In this document: positions 49,101 to 62,441 of the stretch, in pieces
Position numbering within the stretch: position 1 is the stretch's first letter
Layout of the letters: each line of letters begins with the position of its first letter
DNA from: Thermothelomyces thermophilus ATCC 42464
Taxonomy: Eukaryota; Ascomycota; Sordariomycetes; Sordariales; Chaetomiaceae
DNA length: 64,000 nucleotides
Direction of reading: 5' to 3'
Assembly (NCBI RefSeq): GCF_000226095.1
Contig: NC_016473.1
Location: forward strand, 2,852,001-2,916,000
Notes under the pieces: model-generated
Told to the model about the DNA's origin: nothing
Database searches by the model: none
Seen by the model: the letters and a program-made list of their open reading frames with translations, nothing else
Made by a program: the position numbers and the translations under genes

Positions 49101-49700
49101 CCGTTCTTCGCGAACTACGGATATAAAGCAGACCTTAGGTAAGCACTAAAGGTTATAATGCTAAGAGCAGCAGTCAAAGTAGAACAAATGTACATACTAT
49201 ATAAAAAGCTTAAAAAGGAACTCGAGTTTATCAAGATTAGAATAAAGAACTACTACAATAAATATAGGCTCGAGGGACCTTACCTAGAGAAGGGAGACAA
49301 AGTCTATCTAATCGTATAAAACTTATAAACTAAACGACTAAGCACGAAGCTAGACTTTAAAAAGGTTAGACCCTTTATTATCAAAGAACGAATTTCGATA
49401 TCTAACTACCAACTATCATTACTATTATCTATACGACTATAGATAGATGTTTTTTATATTTCACTTCTCGAACTAGTACTAAAGAACGCTAAGGTTATTA
49501 TATATATCGAAGTAGAGAATAAAGAGGAAAAATAGGACGTTAAAGAAATTCTAGATTTACGTATTATTAATAGGGAACTATAGTATCTAGTCAAATGGCT
49601 TAATTTTAGATTAGAAGATAACTTATAGAAACTAGTTAAGAATTTAAACTGCCTTAAGAAACTAGAATAATTCCATCGGCAGAACCTAGATCGACTATAG
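46196..49700 (+). pseudogene. pol of E9 (protease end to chromodomain)
   Basis: RT motif CYLDNILIFS at about 47358-47390; RNase H VETDALDYTIRGQL near 47803-47845; integrase HHCC about 48440-48570, core about 48650-49000, C-terminus 49150-49430; chromodomain about 49540-49700 with YLVKWLNF. TAG/TAA stops throughout. Confidence 0.86.
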
Positions 49701-50296
49701 GCACTAGCTCGGACAAAATAGCCAAGTCGGCCTCCGACAAATCTAGGCCTAAAGAAGACTAGTCAAACGGGACGTTAGCACCCTAGGACCGTACGTTACT
49801 AATAACGCGTGCCTCGGAATCCTGTACCCTCTGTTCTTCTGCTTCTATTTCCTCTAGAGACTGTATACCTCGACGAAATAGCTCGGAACCCTGCTCCTTT
49901 AAGAAACGTTTCTGGCGACAAAGACGAGCTAATCAGCCGATAGCTATCTAAAGTTGAGTCTAAAGAACAAAAAGGGCCTCTTTAGTATCGGCCTCTTCTT
50001 ATTTTACACGTTTTTGTTTAGATATAATCTTTATTACTATAAAAGGTTAGCTACAAACATTAAGGTAACAAACTAGGTCACGAACAAGTAGACGCTACGT
50101 CGGAACTATCGTAAGAACGACCCCGACATACGTACTCGCTATAGCAAGAAGAGCCTAACGCTATACGATAAGCCAAGTTCTGCTTAAAACACTACAAACA
50201 TAGTATGACGTCTACACTAGAAGAATCAATAAAAGAAGCAAGTATAGTATACTATTAGGATTTCGAAGATCGGCGCTTAGAGATACGATCTGCCAT
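49636..50296 (-). pseudogene. aORF lineage III of E9
   Basis: ATG at 50296 (MADRISKRR) to TAA at 49636; 661 bp, so there is one net frameshift between the N- and C-terminal halves. N-terminal half: C-L-*-C-FKQNLA-Y, then SSC-Y-S-E-Y, then VCRGRS-Y. If each of these Tyr codons (TAT/TAC) is a RIP product of TGT/TGC, the layout is C-x2-C-x6-C-x8-C-x2-C-x6-C, the Zn2Cys6 pattern of fungal transcription factors. C-terminal half: LARLCRQKRFLKEQ and GSELFRRGIQSLEEIEAEE, probably coiled coil, then an acidic Leu-rich tail ending S*GSLNS. Antisense to pol and overlapping its 3' end. The role is inferred from motif only. Confidence 0.68.
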
Positions 50297-50388
50297 CTTA
50301 TTAGCTACTAGTAATATAGAAAAAGGGAAAAATTACAAGGTATATATAGAAAAGAATATTAGCGCTATTTAAAACGGCCTAAAAGAGG

Positions 50389-50419
50389 GCTTTTAGGTCG
50401 AAAGCCTCGGAGGGAGGGC
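50389..50419 (+). other. Hairpin and polypurine tract of E9
   Basis: gcttttaggtcgaaagc at 50389-50405, then the purine run cggagggaggg (50408-50418); the LTR starts at 50424. Confidence 0.68.
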
Positions 50420-50423
50420 ATTA

Positions 50424-50851
50424 TGTTACGGAAATATATATATAGATACCGCCTAAGCCACTAGTATAAACGGGCTAATCAAGCCAAAGGAATGATAGAC
50501 TAATTAGGATAGGATTACACTTAGCAAGAAATGATCTTAGCAAAGGATTACTAGCTTACGATATAAGCTAGGTAAGCTAGTATAGAAGATCACTATGACT
50601 ACTAGTAATCCTAGGATTATATATATATATAGATAGTCACTCGTTATAGTAGACTCTAAGAGTTCACTAGTAATAGTAACCTATAATTACAGTACTTATA
50701 CTAAGCATTGCTAATTACTATAAGAGACAACTCTAGTGTTATTATAAACCCTTTGGCTTTACCAAATCCCTTAGACGACCTGCCTACTTATCCTACTTAA
50801 TCTACCTTTGTCTAAACCCTTTTAGAAGAAATCTAAGTTAGGTTCGTCACA
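50424..50851 (+). repeat. 3' LTR of E9, type III (subtype b)
   Basis: 428 bp, TGTTACGG to GTCACA. This is the best kept pair of LTR ends and it fixes the terminal TGT...ACA for the family. Same U3 version as E4. TATA run near 50617-50631. Confidence 0.88.
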
Positions 50852-51208
50852 ACTAAGGCGTTACTTGCTTAGACGCTAAGCCGTTTAAGTCGATTATATC
50901 ATTTATAGCAATCCCTACGTAATCGTAGTGCCGAAGTTTTTCATTATAGCATAGCTCGTCTAGAGGAGGAGGAAGAGCTAGATACTCTAACGCCAATGTC
51001 AGAGATACAGACCCTTGTAAGTTAGGCTTAGGCATTAGGTGCTTTTGACGTGCTTAATTAGGAGTCGATTAGGTTAGATCCTAGTCCTAATTCTAATAAG
51101 TTCCCCTCTTTTTCCATTAGGGAATAGGCTTTAGAGCTAGTTCTTATAGCTAGTTAGGATTCTACCAGTAGAACTACTTCAGTTTCTCAGGGCAATTTAG
51201 GTTCTTAA
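50852..51208 (+). pseudogene. aORF lineage II of E10, C-terminal half
   Basis: Same frame and stop position as in E8; begins in the helical part after the cysteine region because E9 cuts it. Contains LSRLSRL, the charged EEEEELD segment and the Ser/Pro-rich tail with NSNKFPSF and SQGNLGS, where the final Gln is a real CAG in this copy. Confidence 0.63.
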
Positions 51209-54200
51209 TAGGTTTCTATAAGTTATCTTCTAGTCCGAAATCAAGCCATTTAACTAGGTACTATAGTTTTCTATTAATAATATATAAATCCAGAATTTCT
51301 TCGACGTCCTATTCTTCCTCTTTATCCTCTGCTTCGATATACGTAGCAACCTTAGCGTTCTTTAGTACTAGTTTAAGAAGTAAAATATAAAAAACATCTG
51401 TCTATAGTTATATAGATAATAGTAACGATAGTCGATAGTTAGATGTCGAAATTCGTTCTTTAATAACAAAGGGTCTGACCTTCTTAAAGTCTAGCTTCGT
51501 ACTTAGTCATTTAGTTTATAAGTTTCATACGATCAGGTAGACTTTGTCTCCCCTCTCTAGGCAAGGTCCCTTAAGCCTATATTTGTTATAGTAGTTCTTT
51601 ATTCTGGTCTTGACAAACTCGAGTTCCTTTTTAAGCTTTTTATATAGTATATACATTTGTTCCGCTTTGACTGCTACTCTTGGCACTATGACCTCTAGTC
51701 CTTGCCTAAGGTCTACTTTATATCTGTAGTTCGCGAAGAACGGTGTGACTTTAGTCGTTTCTATTAGTGTCGTATTATAAGCGAGTTGTACTATTAGTAA
51801 TAGTATGACTTAGTCGTCTTACTAGTAGTTAATATAAGAACGGAGATACTGCTCGATAACTTGGTTTAGTTACTCTATTTGTCTATTAGTCTACGGGTAA
51901 TATGCTATTAATAGCTTGTTATTAATGCCTAATCGTTATATTAATGCTTGCTAGAACTTTAATACGAACTTAGTATCTCTATTGGTAATCTATTCTTATA
52001 GCTAAGTATATACTAATATAACTTGCCGATAGATTATATCTACTAACTGTTCTGCTATCTAGGACTCCTTATAGGGAAAGAAGTATACCTATTTAGTTAG
52101 GTAATCTACTATAGTAAGAATACTATTATAGATTACTCCTATAGCTATATCCTTAGATTCTAGTAGCTTTATAATAAAGTCTATTATAATTAAACTCTAT
52201 AATTTATTAGCTATTAGTAGTAACTAAAGTAGCCTATATGGCTTATATTATACCATTTTACTTCGATTACAAATGTTATAGTTCTATATAACTTCCTTAA
52301 CTTGTACCATTAACTATAGAAAGTCGTAATGTTTCCTAACTTATACAACAGTCTTTATAACTCTTTCGTATCCTCCGAGTTTCGACTCGTAGAGTTCTTA
52401 AATCATTCGTAGCTATTGATCCCCGTTATAGATATATACTTTGCCTTAGTACTAGAGTTTCCTATCTCTTTCTTCTACTCTATTAGGTACTAGTAGTCTA
52501 GGTGCTGCTTAATACTATACCTCGTTAATCCTTTCTTCTTAAAAGATTACGTAACACTCTAGGAACGAGTCAAGTAGATTATTTTCTATAGGTATCTACG
52601 TTTCGTGATGTAGCGTTCTATCTGTCTGTTCCTTAAATAACGGTAGTATCGTTTCCGTTCGTCCTTCTATATAATCCGTTTGTTAGCTTAAGATATCCGC
52701 TTGTACGTTCTCTTTGCCCTTCTTATAGTATATCTCAAAGGTAAATTCTATAAGAAATTCTACCTATTATATTTATCGTCTATTAAGCTCCTTTATTATT
52801 ATAAAGTATTATAAATTCTTGTAATCTATATATACTTATACCGGTTTAATTATACCGCTAAGGTATAGTCGCTATTCCTTAAAAGCTTTGACAATCGCAA
52901 GTAGTTCCTTATTATAGATCGGATAATTAAGACATAGTCTATCAAGCTTCCTTAAAAAGAAGGCTATAGGATATAGCTTTCTTTATTTGTATCGTTATCC
53001 TAATTATCCTCTAATAGTATAGTCTAAAGCGTCCGTTTCTACCTTAAATAGCTTCTTAGGATTTGGTAATACTAGTACTAGACCTTTGGTAATAGCGTCG
53101 TAGATCTATATAAATGCTTACTCGTACCATTTTTCCTATTAGAATTTAGCATTCTTCCTAGTAAGTTTATATAAAGGTTATACAATCGCTCCAAAATTCC
53201 TAATGAACATCTAATAGAAGTTTATAAATCCGATAAAGCTTTGTACTTCTATAACTAACGTTAGTCGTAGCTAATTCTTAATAGCTTTAACCTTTAAAGG
53301 TTCTATCCGAATTTGTCCTAAGGATATCTTATATCCTAAAAATACCGTCTTTCTAACATGGAATTCGCTCTTTTTCTTGTTAACTAATGGTTTATATACA
53401 TATAGCGCGTCTAGTACTGCTTTTATATACTTCCGGTATTCGTCTATTATCTTAGAGAAGATAAATATATCGTCGAGATAATATACTATAAATTTGTCAA
53501 GAAAGGGTCGGATAGCTTGATTAATTAGGGCTTAGAACATTGCTAGCGCGTTTATAAGTCTAAATGGCATGACAAGGTACTTATAGTAGCTATAGGGTAT
53601 CCTAAAGGCTATTTTCCACTCGTCGCCTTCTTTGATCTATATATAGTTATAGGCTAATAGCAAATTAAAATATATAAAATATTAGGCCCTTACTAACTAA
53701 TCTCGGAGCTGTAAGACTAGCGGTAACAGGTATCGGTTTTTTATAGTCTATTCGTTAAGTTACTAATAGTCGATATATAACTATAGCTTTCTATCTTTTT
53801 TGGGTATAAATAGGATTAGGTAGCCTACTAGCGATATCGATGGGCAGATATATCCTCTTCGAAGGTTCTTCTCTAAATATTGCTTAAGTTCTTCGTTCTA
53901 AGTCCAGCTTATATAATAAATCTTAAAGAACTTTAGTCATACTCCTTCCTTAAGCTTGATCTTATAATCCTATAGGCCGTGTTCTAGTAGTCCTTCTAGA
54001 TATTTCGGTTTAAATGCTAGGTATCCTTTATATTCCTTTGGTACTTCCCTAGTCTTGTCTCGTCTCTTGGTTTTCTAATAGTATACGAACTTGGTTCCGT
54101 CTATAGCGATGCTAGCGATTTCTTCTATCTTAACCTACTACTCTAATTACAGTGCTCCATATTCGTTAATAGAGAGAATAGCTATCGGCGGTTTAGCTTG

Positions 54201-57094
54201 TTCCTCCTATTATAATATTAGTATCGTTATACCGCTTCTTCTAGAGTCTATAGTGGTCTGCCTACTACTATCTATCTCTTATGGTAGATCTATAGGATAT
54301 ACCTTCCCCTAAGCATCGTCTGTTTGCGATCCTTATATGTTTTCTATCTTGCTAGTCGAATATGACTCCATTTGGGGTTATAGGTAGCTACTATTCCTCT
54401 AGCTAATGTCTAGGTTATAATTTTTATACTATAGTAACCTTAATATTATATCTTTATCATTACCTATATCCATAATACTAAATATAACTACTATAGTCTT
54501 CCCTACTATAGTGATGTTAATCGGTTTAGTCTCTTTATATACCTATTATATTAGAAATAGCCCTTTGACTATGCTATACTTCTGCTTTATTCTCTAGGGT
54601 ATCTATAGCTAATTTATAAGTATTGGCGAAATTAGGTTTATCTTTGCTCTACTATTTACTAATATAAGCATTTTATGCTATTTCTATTATGCTATTATCT
54701 ATAGTCGCTTGTCTTACCGCTATTGTCTAAAGATTATAGCAATTTCCTATATTTCTATTAGGAGGTCCTAATATAGTAATCTCTTACGCTAGTTCCTCTT
54801 ATACTATATTACTACCCGCCGCTATATAGGCGTTAATAGTTTCTAGGCCCCTCAAAGGGCCCTGACCTGTTTCCTAGGTTAGTGCTAACCTCTTCGGTTA
54901 TTCGGCTAATAGCAGCTTCGTCAATTATACTTATTTCTATAAGCTATTAAGTACTTGTAACTTTCTACTATTAAGTCTGTTCTACTTTCTGTTATATATG
55001 CTATAGCTTTATCTAAAGCTCCCGAATTTGCGATTTCTTTTTATCCGCGTAATAGAGGCAATCGTTACTCTAGCACGAGTCCTATATGTCTTGTCCTATT
55101 CCGTAGTGCCTAGGCTAGGCTCGTCTTAGAACTATCGTAATACCTTTTAGATCGTAGGCTTTGATCTTCTAGAGTAATTCGGCCGCTTTGTTTCCTATAT
55201 TGTAGACCTATTCTATAGGGCGTAAGCTTCTGTTCTCATTTTCTTGTTAGGTCGGCTAGTAATTATTTTCGAATTTGTCATAGAAGTAGTATCGGTATTC
55301 GTATACTATATACTAGAACTAGGGCACTTGCGTATATACCTCGTGTCAAGGATATAGTCGCGTAGCGTTGCCTAGGAGGTACTAGAATTCTTTCCCAAAT
55401 CCTTCCTATTATATATAGACTATAGGTACCCTAATGCTAAGGTAGGAATGTTTCTTCTAGTAGCTTTCCTATATATGCTCGTCTTTTCCGCGGTTTACGT
55501 GCGTAAACTAGTATTCTAGGTTCTATACGTCGTTACTAAGTTGCTAGTCATTAAGGTACTTGGTATAGCTATTAAGCCTATTATATATAATAGGCTGTTT
55601 TCCTTTAATAGTTTCTATAATATATTAGAGTTCCCTTGTCTCGTCCCTTATCTTATTACTCTACTAGACAAGTCGAATCATACGTCTATCCCATTTGTAT
55701 AGTTCCGTATTAAGCTAGAAAACTTTATTATAGTACTATTCGATTTATTCCTAAAGGAATAGAATATTAGGTCTAGGTCTTTCGATTCCTTAGGTATCGG
55801 TCATCTATAATCTATCCTACCTCTATATAACTATAAAACCCTACTGCCTTAAGGCTAGGAGAATCGAAATTAGCGGTATATACTCTCCTACCATATCCTA
55901 TTTAGCAAGACCTATCCCTAGGTCTATAGTAACTAGTTCAGGGTATAGTACTTATTTATCTTTACTATTACTGTCGTGTCCGAGACTGTCCGTGTCACTA
56001 CCCCTGTCTTTATAGCTTATAGCCGCTACTTCGATAACGTCCTTAGTAGTTTCGTCGATAACCGTAATTTCCTTTCTAGGGACTATCTTTTACTCTTTCT
56101 TCGGGCTTTGACATTCTTGCTTATAGTGCCCTTTCTTTCTATAGTTATAATAGGTAATATTAGACTTGTCTTTAGTCGTCTTCTTCCGGTCTTGCTTCTA
56201 CATTACATCTATATCTATAGCTCTAGAGTATATCCTATACGAGGTATTAATATACGCTTACTTTTTCTTATCATCAGCTTTAACTATAGTTTTATTTATT
56301 TGGCCTTGTTTCTATTACTCTCGTATATAAAGTCGATTATTAATTCTAATAGCCTATATAATATATTTGTCTAGAGTCTTAGGCTAATTATACTTATATA
56401 GCTTATCTTTAACCTTTTCCTTTAAGCTATTATAGAATAGTTATATTAATACCTCGTTATTAAGCTAAGACTTAAGTATATCTTATCTAAACTATATAGT
56501 GTAAGAGGCTATTAACTTAGTCCATTAGAAATTAGTAAGTCTTTCTTATATATAAATCTTCTTATCTTTATTGCTAAAAACCTTTCGAAGCTCTTCTTCG
56601 AAACGGTTATAAGATCGAAAGACTACTTATATAAACGCGTCTTAGTTATTTTTATCTTCCTTAATAAGATAGTTATTCCATATAGGCCTAAATTATCTAA
56701 GTGCTTTACCCTCTAGTCTTATAGCTATATAGAGGACTTTAGCTTTATTATCCGGAAACTTGTTATTATTAAGCCAGAAGTAAGATCAGAGGTTTATTAA
56801 GAATCTTATAAGATCCTCCTTAGTTCCTCTATATTTGCTAGGTAGTTCGATCTTAATATAGCTTACTTTAGCACCCTTAAGTGCCTTAATTTTGGTATAG
56901 GCCTCGTTAACTAGTTTCTACAAGTGCTTTTTGCCGTTCTCGAGTTCCTTGATTCGAGCTTAAGTAGCCTTATCTCTCTAGTCTAACTCCTAGATTCGCT
57001 AATAGAGTTAACTAAGCTAGGTAAGCAGCTATTTGGCCGTAACGTTAGTAGCTATATTAATGTCGAGGTCAAAATCACCTCCGTTCTAAACCAT
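51160..57094 (-). pseudogene. gag-pol of E10
   Basis: ATG intact at 57094. Zinc knuckle about 56160-56107; protease near 54680-54640; RT motif YYLDDIFIFS at about 53485-53455, the only copy in which both active-site Asp codons survive; RNase H near 53080-53020; integrase core 52140-51880; integrase C-terminus 51700-51430; chromodomain 51330-51170. Stops are TAG/TAA. Confidence 0.87.
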
Positions 57095-57121
57095 AATAAA
57101 ACAAAGGGAGTGATAGCAACA

Positions 57122-57574
57122 TATAACGAACCTAACTTAGACTTCTTCTAAAAGGGTTCAGATAAAGGTAGATTAAGCGGGACAAGTAGGCAGGTCGTCT
57201 AAGGGATTTGGTAAAGCTAAAGGGTTTATAATAATACTAGAGTTGTCTCTTATAGTAGTTAATAATGCTTAGTATAAGTACTATAATTGTAAGTTACTAT
57301 TACTAGTAAACTCCTAGAGTCTACTATAACGAGTGATTATTTATATGTATATATACTTCTGTCGATCGCTTATAGTCTCCTTCTATCCTGTCTTTAGATT
57401 GCCTTCGGTAGCTAGCTATCCTCTGCTATCTTTCCCTTTTTGGTAATTGTTTGCCTATAGTAGCCTGCGCTCCCTAGCGATCCTGTATTAGCCTTGCTTT
57501 GTGCCTTTCTTAATTAGTGGCTCATTTAGCCTGCTACACCCCACCGGGTCGCGGTATATAGTTGGCTTGTGACA
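57122..57574 (-). repeat. 5' LTR of E10, type II
   Basis: 453 bp, outer end TGTCACAAGCC. TATA run near 57340-57354. Confidence 0.87.
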
Positions 57575-58912
57575 CCTACCCTAGATATTAAGGAGCTAAG
57601 GGGTCTTGTTACGTAACTAGTCGACCTTATACCAAGCCCTAAACAGGGCAAGGCATAGGACCTCGCCGATAGGCTCTTATAGGGCCTTACGACCATTATT
57701 ATAGGCCTGGTTCCAAACCTATAGGAACTTATAGCCGAGGAGGTCAAAAAGAGGCTTAAAGAAGCCCTTAAGGCTACCCCCCGCCCTACCTAGGCATAGG
57801 TGGCCGCAGGCTCGTAACAGGGGGCAACAGACCCCTAGGGAGGCCTACCGTCGGCTAAGGCGGTACCGTTACGAGCCTCGTAGGAGGTCACGATACGGAA
57901 TATAAGCCTATAGGAGGACCTTAAAGCCCGAACCCCGGCCGAGATAGTCTAAGTAGTTAACAGGGCTTCTAGCCACTAGGGAGCCGTTATAGCTAGGAAG
58001 CTCCTAAGTAGGGATATAGTAGTAGTCTTCAAGGATAAGGCTACTAAGGATTAGTATTCGGTTAATAAGCGATAGGTGGCTATAGCCTTTGGAAAGGAGG
58101 CTAGGGAGGTTGGTAGGGCCTATATAGTCCTAGCTAAAGGAGTCCAGAAGGAGGAGCTATAGGGGGTTAGCAAACAAGACTTTAAAGGGGCTATAGGCTT
58201 GCACTTAATTAAAACGGTCAAGTTCCGGCTGCCAAAGAGCCTATAGAGAAAGTAGGCTACAGTACTTCTAGGCCTATAGGACCTCGAAGAGGCCTAGAAG
58301 GCCTATAACGAAGGCGTAGTCTAGAATACCTAGGTACTAGACTACGAGCCCTACTAGGATACTCTAGAGCCAAAGTAGTACTATAGGTATTAGAGCTTTA
58401 GCTATACCTAGCAGTACTACTAGCAGCCGGCCCGTTATAGCCATTATAGCGCAAAGGCCTATGGGGAAGGGGGGAAGGCTAGAGAGGCCTAGTACCCTAC
58501 CTACTCTAACCAACTCCCTTATAGGTATACGGCCTGTAGAGGCCCCTATATAGCTTGGTATAGGGGCTGCCCGAAGAAAGTCGAGGCCCAGGAAAGAGCT
58601 AAAGAGGCCTACTAGTATAGACCCCGGACCTTCTAACCACTAGAGCAACTATACTAGAAGGTAGCCTTCGAGTTTAGCAGCCAGCCAGAGGACGACGACT
58701 ACTACTATACAGGGGCTAAACACCCCTATAAGAGGCCTACCCTAGCCTAATAGGCGGCTAGGAGTGCCTTGTTCAATGCCCGACAGACCTATATCTCCTT
58801 TCTATAGCCTAGAGCCCCCTCCCTCTTATAACCGGCCGAAGGGGCGATAGCTATAAAGCCTACTACTACCATGCCCCTATCCTCTGCTCTAGCTACCTTA
58901 AATACAAATTAA
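57575..58912 (+). pseudogene. LINE copy 2 ORF1 (RNA-binding, zinc knuckle)
   Basis: One frame with TAG/TAA stops only, ending at TAA 58910-58912. Collinear with LINE copy 1 over its first 820 bp or so. The N-terminal part is Lys/Glu/Ala-rich. The C-terminal part has one CCHC-like knuckle at about 58534-58570 (CRGPYIAWYRGCPKK, with Tyr where His is expected), a Gln/Tyr-rich stretch before it and an acidic DDDYYY stretch after it. ORF1 proteins of this class bind the element RNA. The start codon is outside the copy. Confidence 0.8.
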
Positions 58913-61900
58913 GGTCCTTTAGTAGAATACCTAAGGTAATAAACAGGCCCTTAAGGTCCTACTAAAGGAGGCTAAATACGACCTACTAGCTATCTAGGAA
59001 CTATAGATTAACCGGTTTATAAGGTTAATATACTACCCCTAGGCTTCGAAATACTACCTAGTCTACAAGCCTAAGGGCAAAGTAGCTATCCTAGTAGCCA
59101 AACGATTCCCGGTCGGCTAATAGGACTATTCGGCAGAGGAGAACTAGTATAGGGTAACCTTCCTAGCCCTAAGAGAGAGGAGGTTCAAGCTCTAGTCAGT
59201 CTATAACAATAAGGGAGAGTAGGCTCTTTTATAGGACCTGCTAACCTTACCTCGGCCAACCTACCCCCTAGTTCTTATAGGTAACTTTAACCTCTACTAC
59301 CTAGTCTAAGACCCATTTAATAGGCTTAGCCTAGGGGCTAGGGACCTCCTTAGCCTCATAGACCAGTAGGACCTTAACCTATATACGCCCTATAGCTAGG
59401 TCACTAGGGCACCTTAAGGGGACTAATATAGCTAGCCTTCTACAATAGACCTATTCTAGGCCTCGGTAGGGCCAGAAGCGACCTATAGGGATATCGTAGA
59501 ATATAGGAAGTCCGATTACTACCTATAGGCCCTAAACGTCTCCCTCTAAAGGACCAAAGGGCCTATACCGGCTAATAAAGGGTAGGACTAGAAGAGCCTA
59601 GACGAAGAGATTACGCGGGCCAAGGCGGCCTACCTTTTACTCTAGCTTGGTAGGTAGGTATTAGCCCCGGCCAGGCCTATTTTCTAGGGCCTAGAGGAGC
59701 TCCTATAGGCCTTAAATAGGCTTATAGAGGCCCTTAAGGAGATAGCTACAGTCTTGGCCCTGGCAAAGAAGGCCAGTACGGGCGGCAAACGAGCTCAATA
59801 GTAGACAAAGGAGGTTCGGGAGGCCTAGAAGAGGGCCAAGGAGGTAGAGAGGGCCTATAGGGGTACCCTAAACCCCTATACGTAAGAGGCACTTTGGCAG
59901 GCCCTATAGGACCAGGCTAAGACCATTATAGCCGTAAAGACCAAGAGCTAGAGAGCTACGTTATGGGAGGTAACTAACCGGCCGGACCTACTATAGAGGC
60001 TAGAGAGATAGGTAAGGCTATAAAGCTACCTACCGGTCGACCCCCTAAAGCTCCCGGCCTTTAAAGGAGGGCTTATAACCTACTAATAGAAGGCTAAAGC
60101 ACTAGCCAATAAGTTCTTTCCAAACCTAGAAGTAAACCTATCAGATATTAACGACCTAGATCTAAATGACCACTAGGAGCCGAAGTTCGAAATAAGCTAG
60201 GAGGTTATAGTAGGTAAAGTCAAGGTAGTACTAGCTAAGGCGGCCCTATGGAAAGCCCTAGGGGAGGACCTCCTCCCTATAGGCCTATTAAAGGCCTATA
60301 GGCAGCCGCTTTACCAGATACTAGCTAAACTAGCCTCGGAGAGCCTACGGCTCGGCTATTTCCCGGCCTGGTTTAAAAGGGCTAAGATAGTAGTCCTCTA
60401 TAAGCCTAGTAAATCCCTACAGGCCTACTTTACCCTAGGTAGCTATAGGCCTATAGCGCTCCTACTAACAGTAGGTAAGGTACTAGAGGCTATAGTTACC
60501 TAGAAGGTAATAGCCGTTATAAAGGCCTATAGGCTTCTCTTAGCTAAGTAGATAGGCAACCGGGAATATAGGTCTATAGAATTAGCCATTCGGCTTATTA
60601 TAGCCTAGGTTTAGGAGGCTTAGAGGTATAAGGCGGCTGCCTCCCTCCTATAGCTTAATATCTTAGAGGCTTTTGACACTATTAACCATACCTAGCTACT
60701 AGCCACTTTATAGAGCCAGGGCTTCCTAAAGTAGTTAGTAATCTAGGTTAGGGAATAGCTATAGGATAAGGTAGCTATCCTTTACTTCGATAGCTAGGAA
60801 ACAGAGAATATAGCAGTAAGGGCTAGGGTCCTATAGGGGTTACCCCTCTCCCCTATACTATTTATCCTCTATATAGCCTCCCTCTACTAGGCCATTTACT
60901 AGGCCAGCCCTATAGTCAGTTTAATAGGCTTTACTAACGATACTAACCTCCTAGCCTTTAGGAGGGCCGAGGAGGCCTATAACGGTTAGCTATAGAGGGC
61001 CTAAAAGGCCTACCTCTAATAGGCAAGGACCTAGGGTATAGCTTTTGCCCCGGAAAAGTACAAGCTTATTTACTTTAACAGGGGCCGGAAATAGTAGTCA
61101 CGACCACTAGAGCTCCTACGGCCCGGAAGGGGTACTATTACTATAGCCCCTTCGAAGTCGGCTAGATTCCTCGGGGTCTGGCTAGACTAGAGGCTATAAT
61201 AGGGCCCCTACTATATAAAGGTAGCTAAGAAGCTAGAAACCTAGGAGTTTACCCTAACTAGGCTTGCTACGAAGACCTAGGGCCCTGGCCTCTTACAGGC
61301 CTATAAGGTCTATACCAAGTGTATCTATAGCGCCTTAGCCTATAGAGCCTCGAACTTCTATAAGCCTACCAAGCTAAAGAGTAAGCCAGAAGGCCCTGTT
61401 AGGGAACTATCGAAGGCCTAATATAAGGCCCTTCGAGTGGTTATTAGGGCCTATAAGGCTACCCCTATCTAGTGCCTTAAAACAGAAGCCTAGGTGCTAC
61501 CCCTCGACCTCTATCTTAATAAGAGGCTAGCCGACTTCGAAGCCAAACTCGACTAACCACTCTTATAGACTAGGGCAGGTCTAGGGGCTGCCCGGGTCCC
61601 TACGAGAGCTCTTATCTAATAGGCCTATAATAGGCTTAGCTAGAGGTTCTAGAAGAAAAGGGCCAGGGCAAGGGGCCGGGAGCCAAAGCCTATAGCCCTA
61701 GAGGTAGCAAGGTCGACGGTCTGGCAGTAGGTTTAGGAGGGCTATAGAGGGGGTCGACCCCCCCTATAGATCCTATAAAGAAGGCTATAGGCGACAGAAC
61801 TAGCCGTGTTAGCCAGCTAGAGCAACCGTTAGAGGGCCGACCAAGCCGGCAGGAGGATATAGCGCGTGTTAGACAAGGACCCTCCATGCTTAGTTTTTAC

Positions 61901-62441
61901 AAGGGAAGGCCTACAAAGGCACTAGGGCCTGATAAAGGCCTAGAGCTCCCTACTAATACAGGCCTATATAGGGGCTATTAGCCTCTATAACTTCCTTTTT
62001 AAGGTTCAAGTTCTAGGGGTTAGTACCCCCTACTATACCTATAGCTAGGGGAGGGAAACTATAGAGCACCTAGTCGTATAGTACCCGAACCTACCAAGAA
62101 GCCGAACATAGGAATCCTAGGAAATACGGTCGCAAAGGGACCTTGACCTCGTTTTACGGGGTATAGGGGCCTGTAACCATCGTTTGGCAAGGAGGGTTCT
62201 ACGGTGGCTAATAGACCTAGGGAGGCTCCCGGAATACTGCCTTGTAGGAAGGCTAGACCGGGAAGGAAGGCCTCTTTAGGGCTATTCTAGCCACTTCTCC
62301 TTTTCTTTGTAGTGTATTAGTATTCTAGATCAGGCGTTAAAGGAGGGACAGAGGTTTTTATCTGGCCTATTAGATACGGTTTCCTTTGTATATAATTAGA
62401 GAGGCTCTGGTATGCTTATTAGCATAATGGCATAGAACTAA
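58908..62441 (+). pseudogene. LINE copy 2 ORF2 (endonuclease and reverse transcriptase)
   Basis: A second frame, shifted from ORF1 and starting at its end. Endonuclease: KVL**NT near 58911, I*EL*IN near 59000, PLVLIGNFNLYYLV at about 59262-59305 (GDFN changed to GNFN), SDYYLQ near 59512 (SDH changed). RT: LGSYRPIALL near 60435, AFDTINHT near 60670-60692 with the catalytic Asp kept, SPILFILYIASLYQ near 60850, and GFTNDTNLLAF at about 60928-60960, where FADD reads FTND. C-terminus: a zinc-binding-like PYYTYS*GRETIEHLVVQYPN near 62028-62090. Two Asp changes at the RT site and many TAG/TAA make it dead. The stop is ambiguous (62397, 62433 or 62439). Confidence 0.87.

Larger units (their letters stand above)
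46196..50851 (+). mobile_element. E9: Ty3/gypsy element, protease to 3' LTR, lineage III
   Basis: Starts inside the protease where E7 was inserted and runs to a type III LTR. It carries the best preserved lineage III aORF. The 5' LTR and gag are absent from the window. The sequence after 50851 is the aORF of a minus-strand element (E10), so E9 is an insertion in E10, with actaa as the likely target site. Confidence 0.87.
50852..57574 (-). mobile_element. E10: Ty3/gypsy element, lineage II, 5' LTR to aORF
   Basis: Minus strand: type II 5' LTR, complete gag-pol, and the 3' part of a lineage II aORF, in which E9 is inserted. The PPT and 3' LTR are missing from the window. Right of 57574 is LINE ORF1, so E10 is inserted in LINE copy 2. 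Confidence 0.88.

Noticed and set aside
50853-51035. 60-codon minus-strand frame as a separate gene
   Set aside because: It is the sense pol extension of E10 facing the aORF, not an independent gene.
61690-61887. 65-codon minus-strand frame in LINE copy 2, and a similar one at 57526-57747
   Set aside because: Shadows of ORF2 and of the LTR/ORF1 junction.
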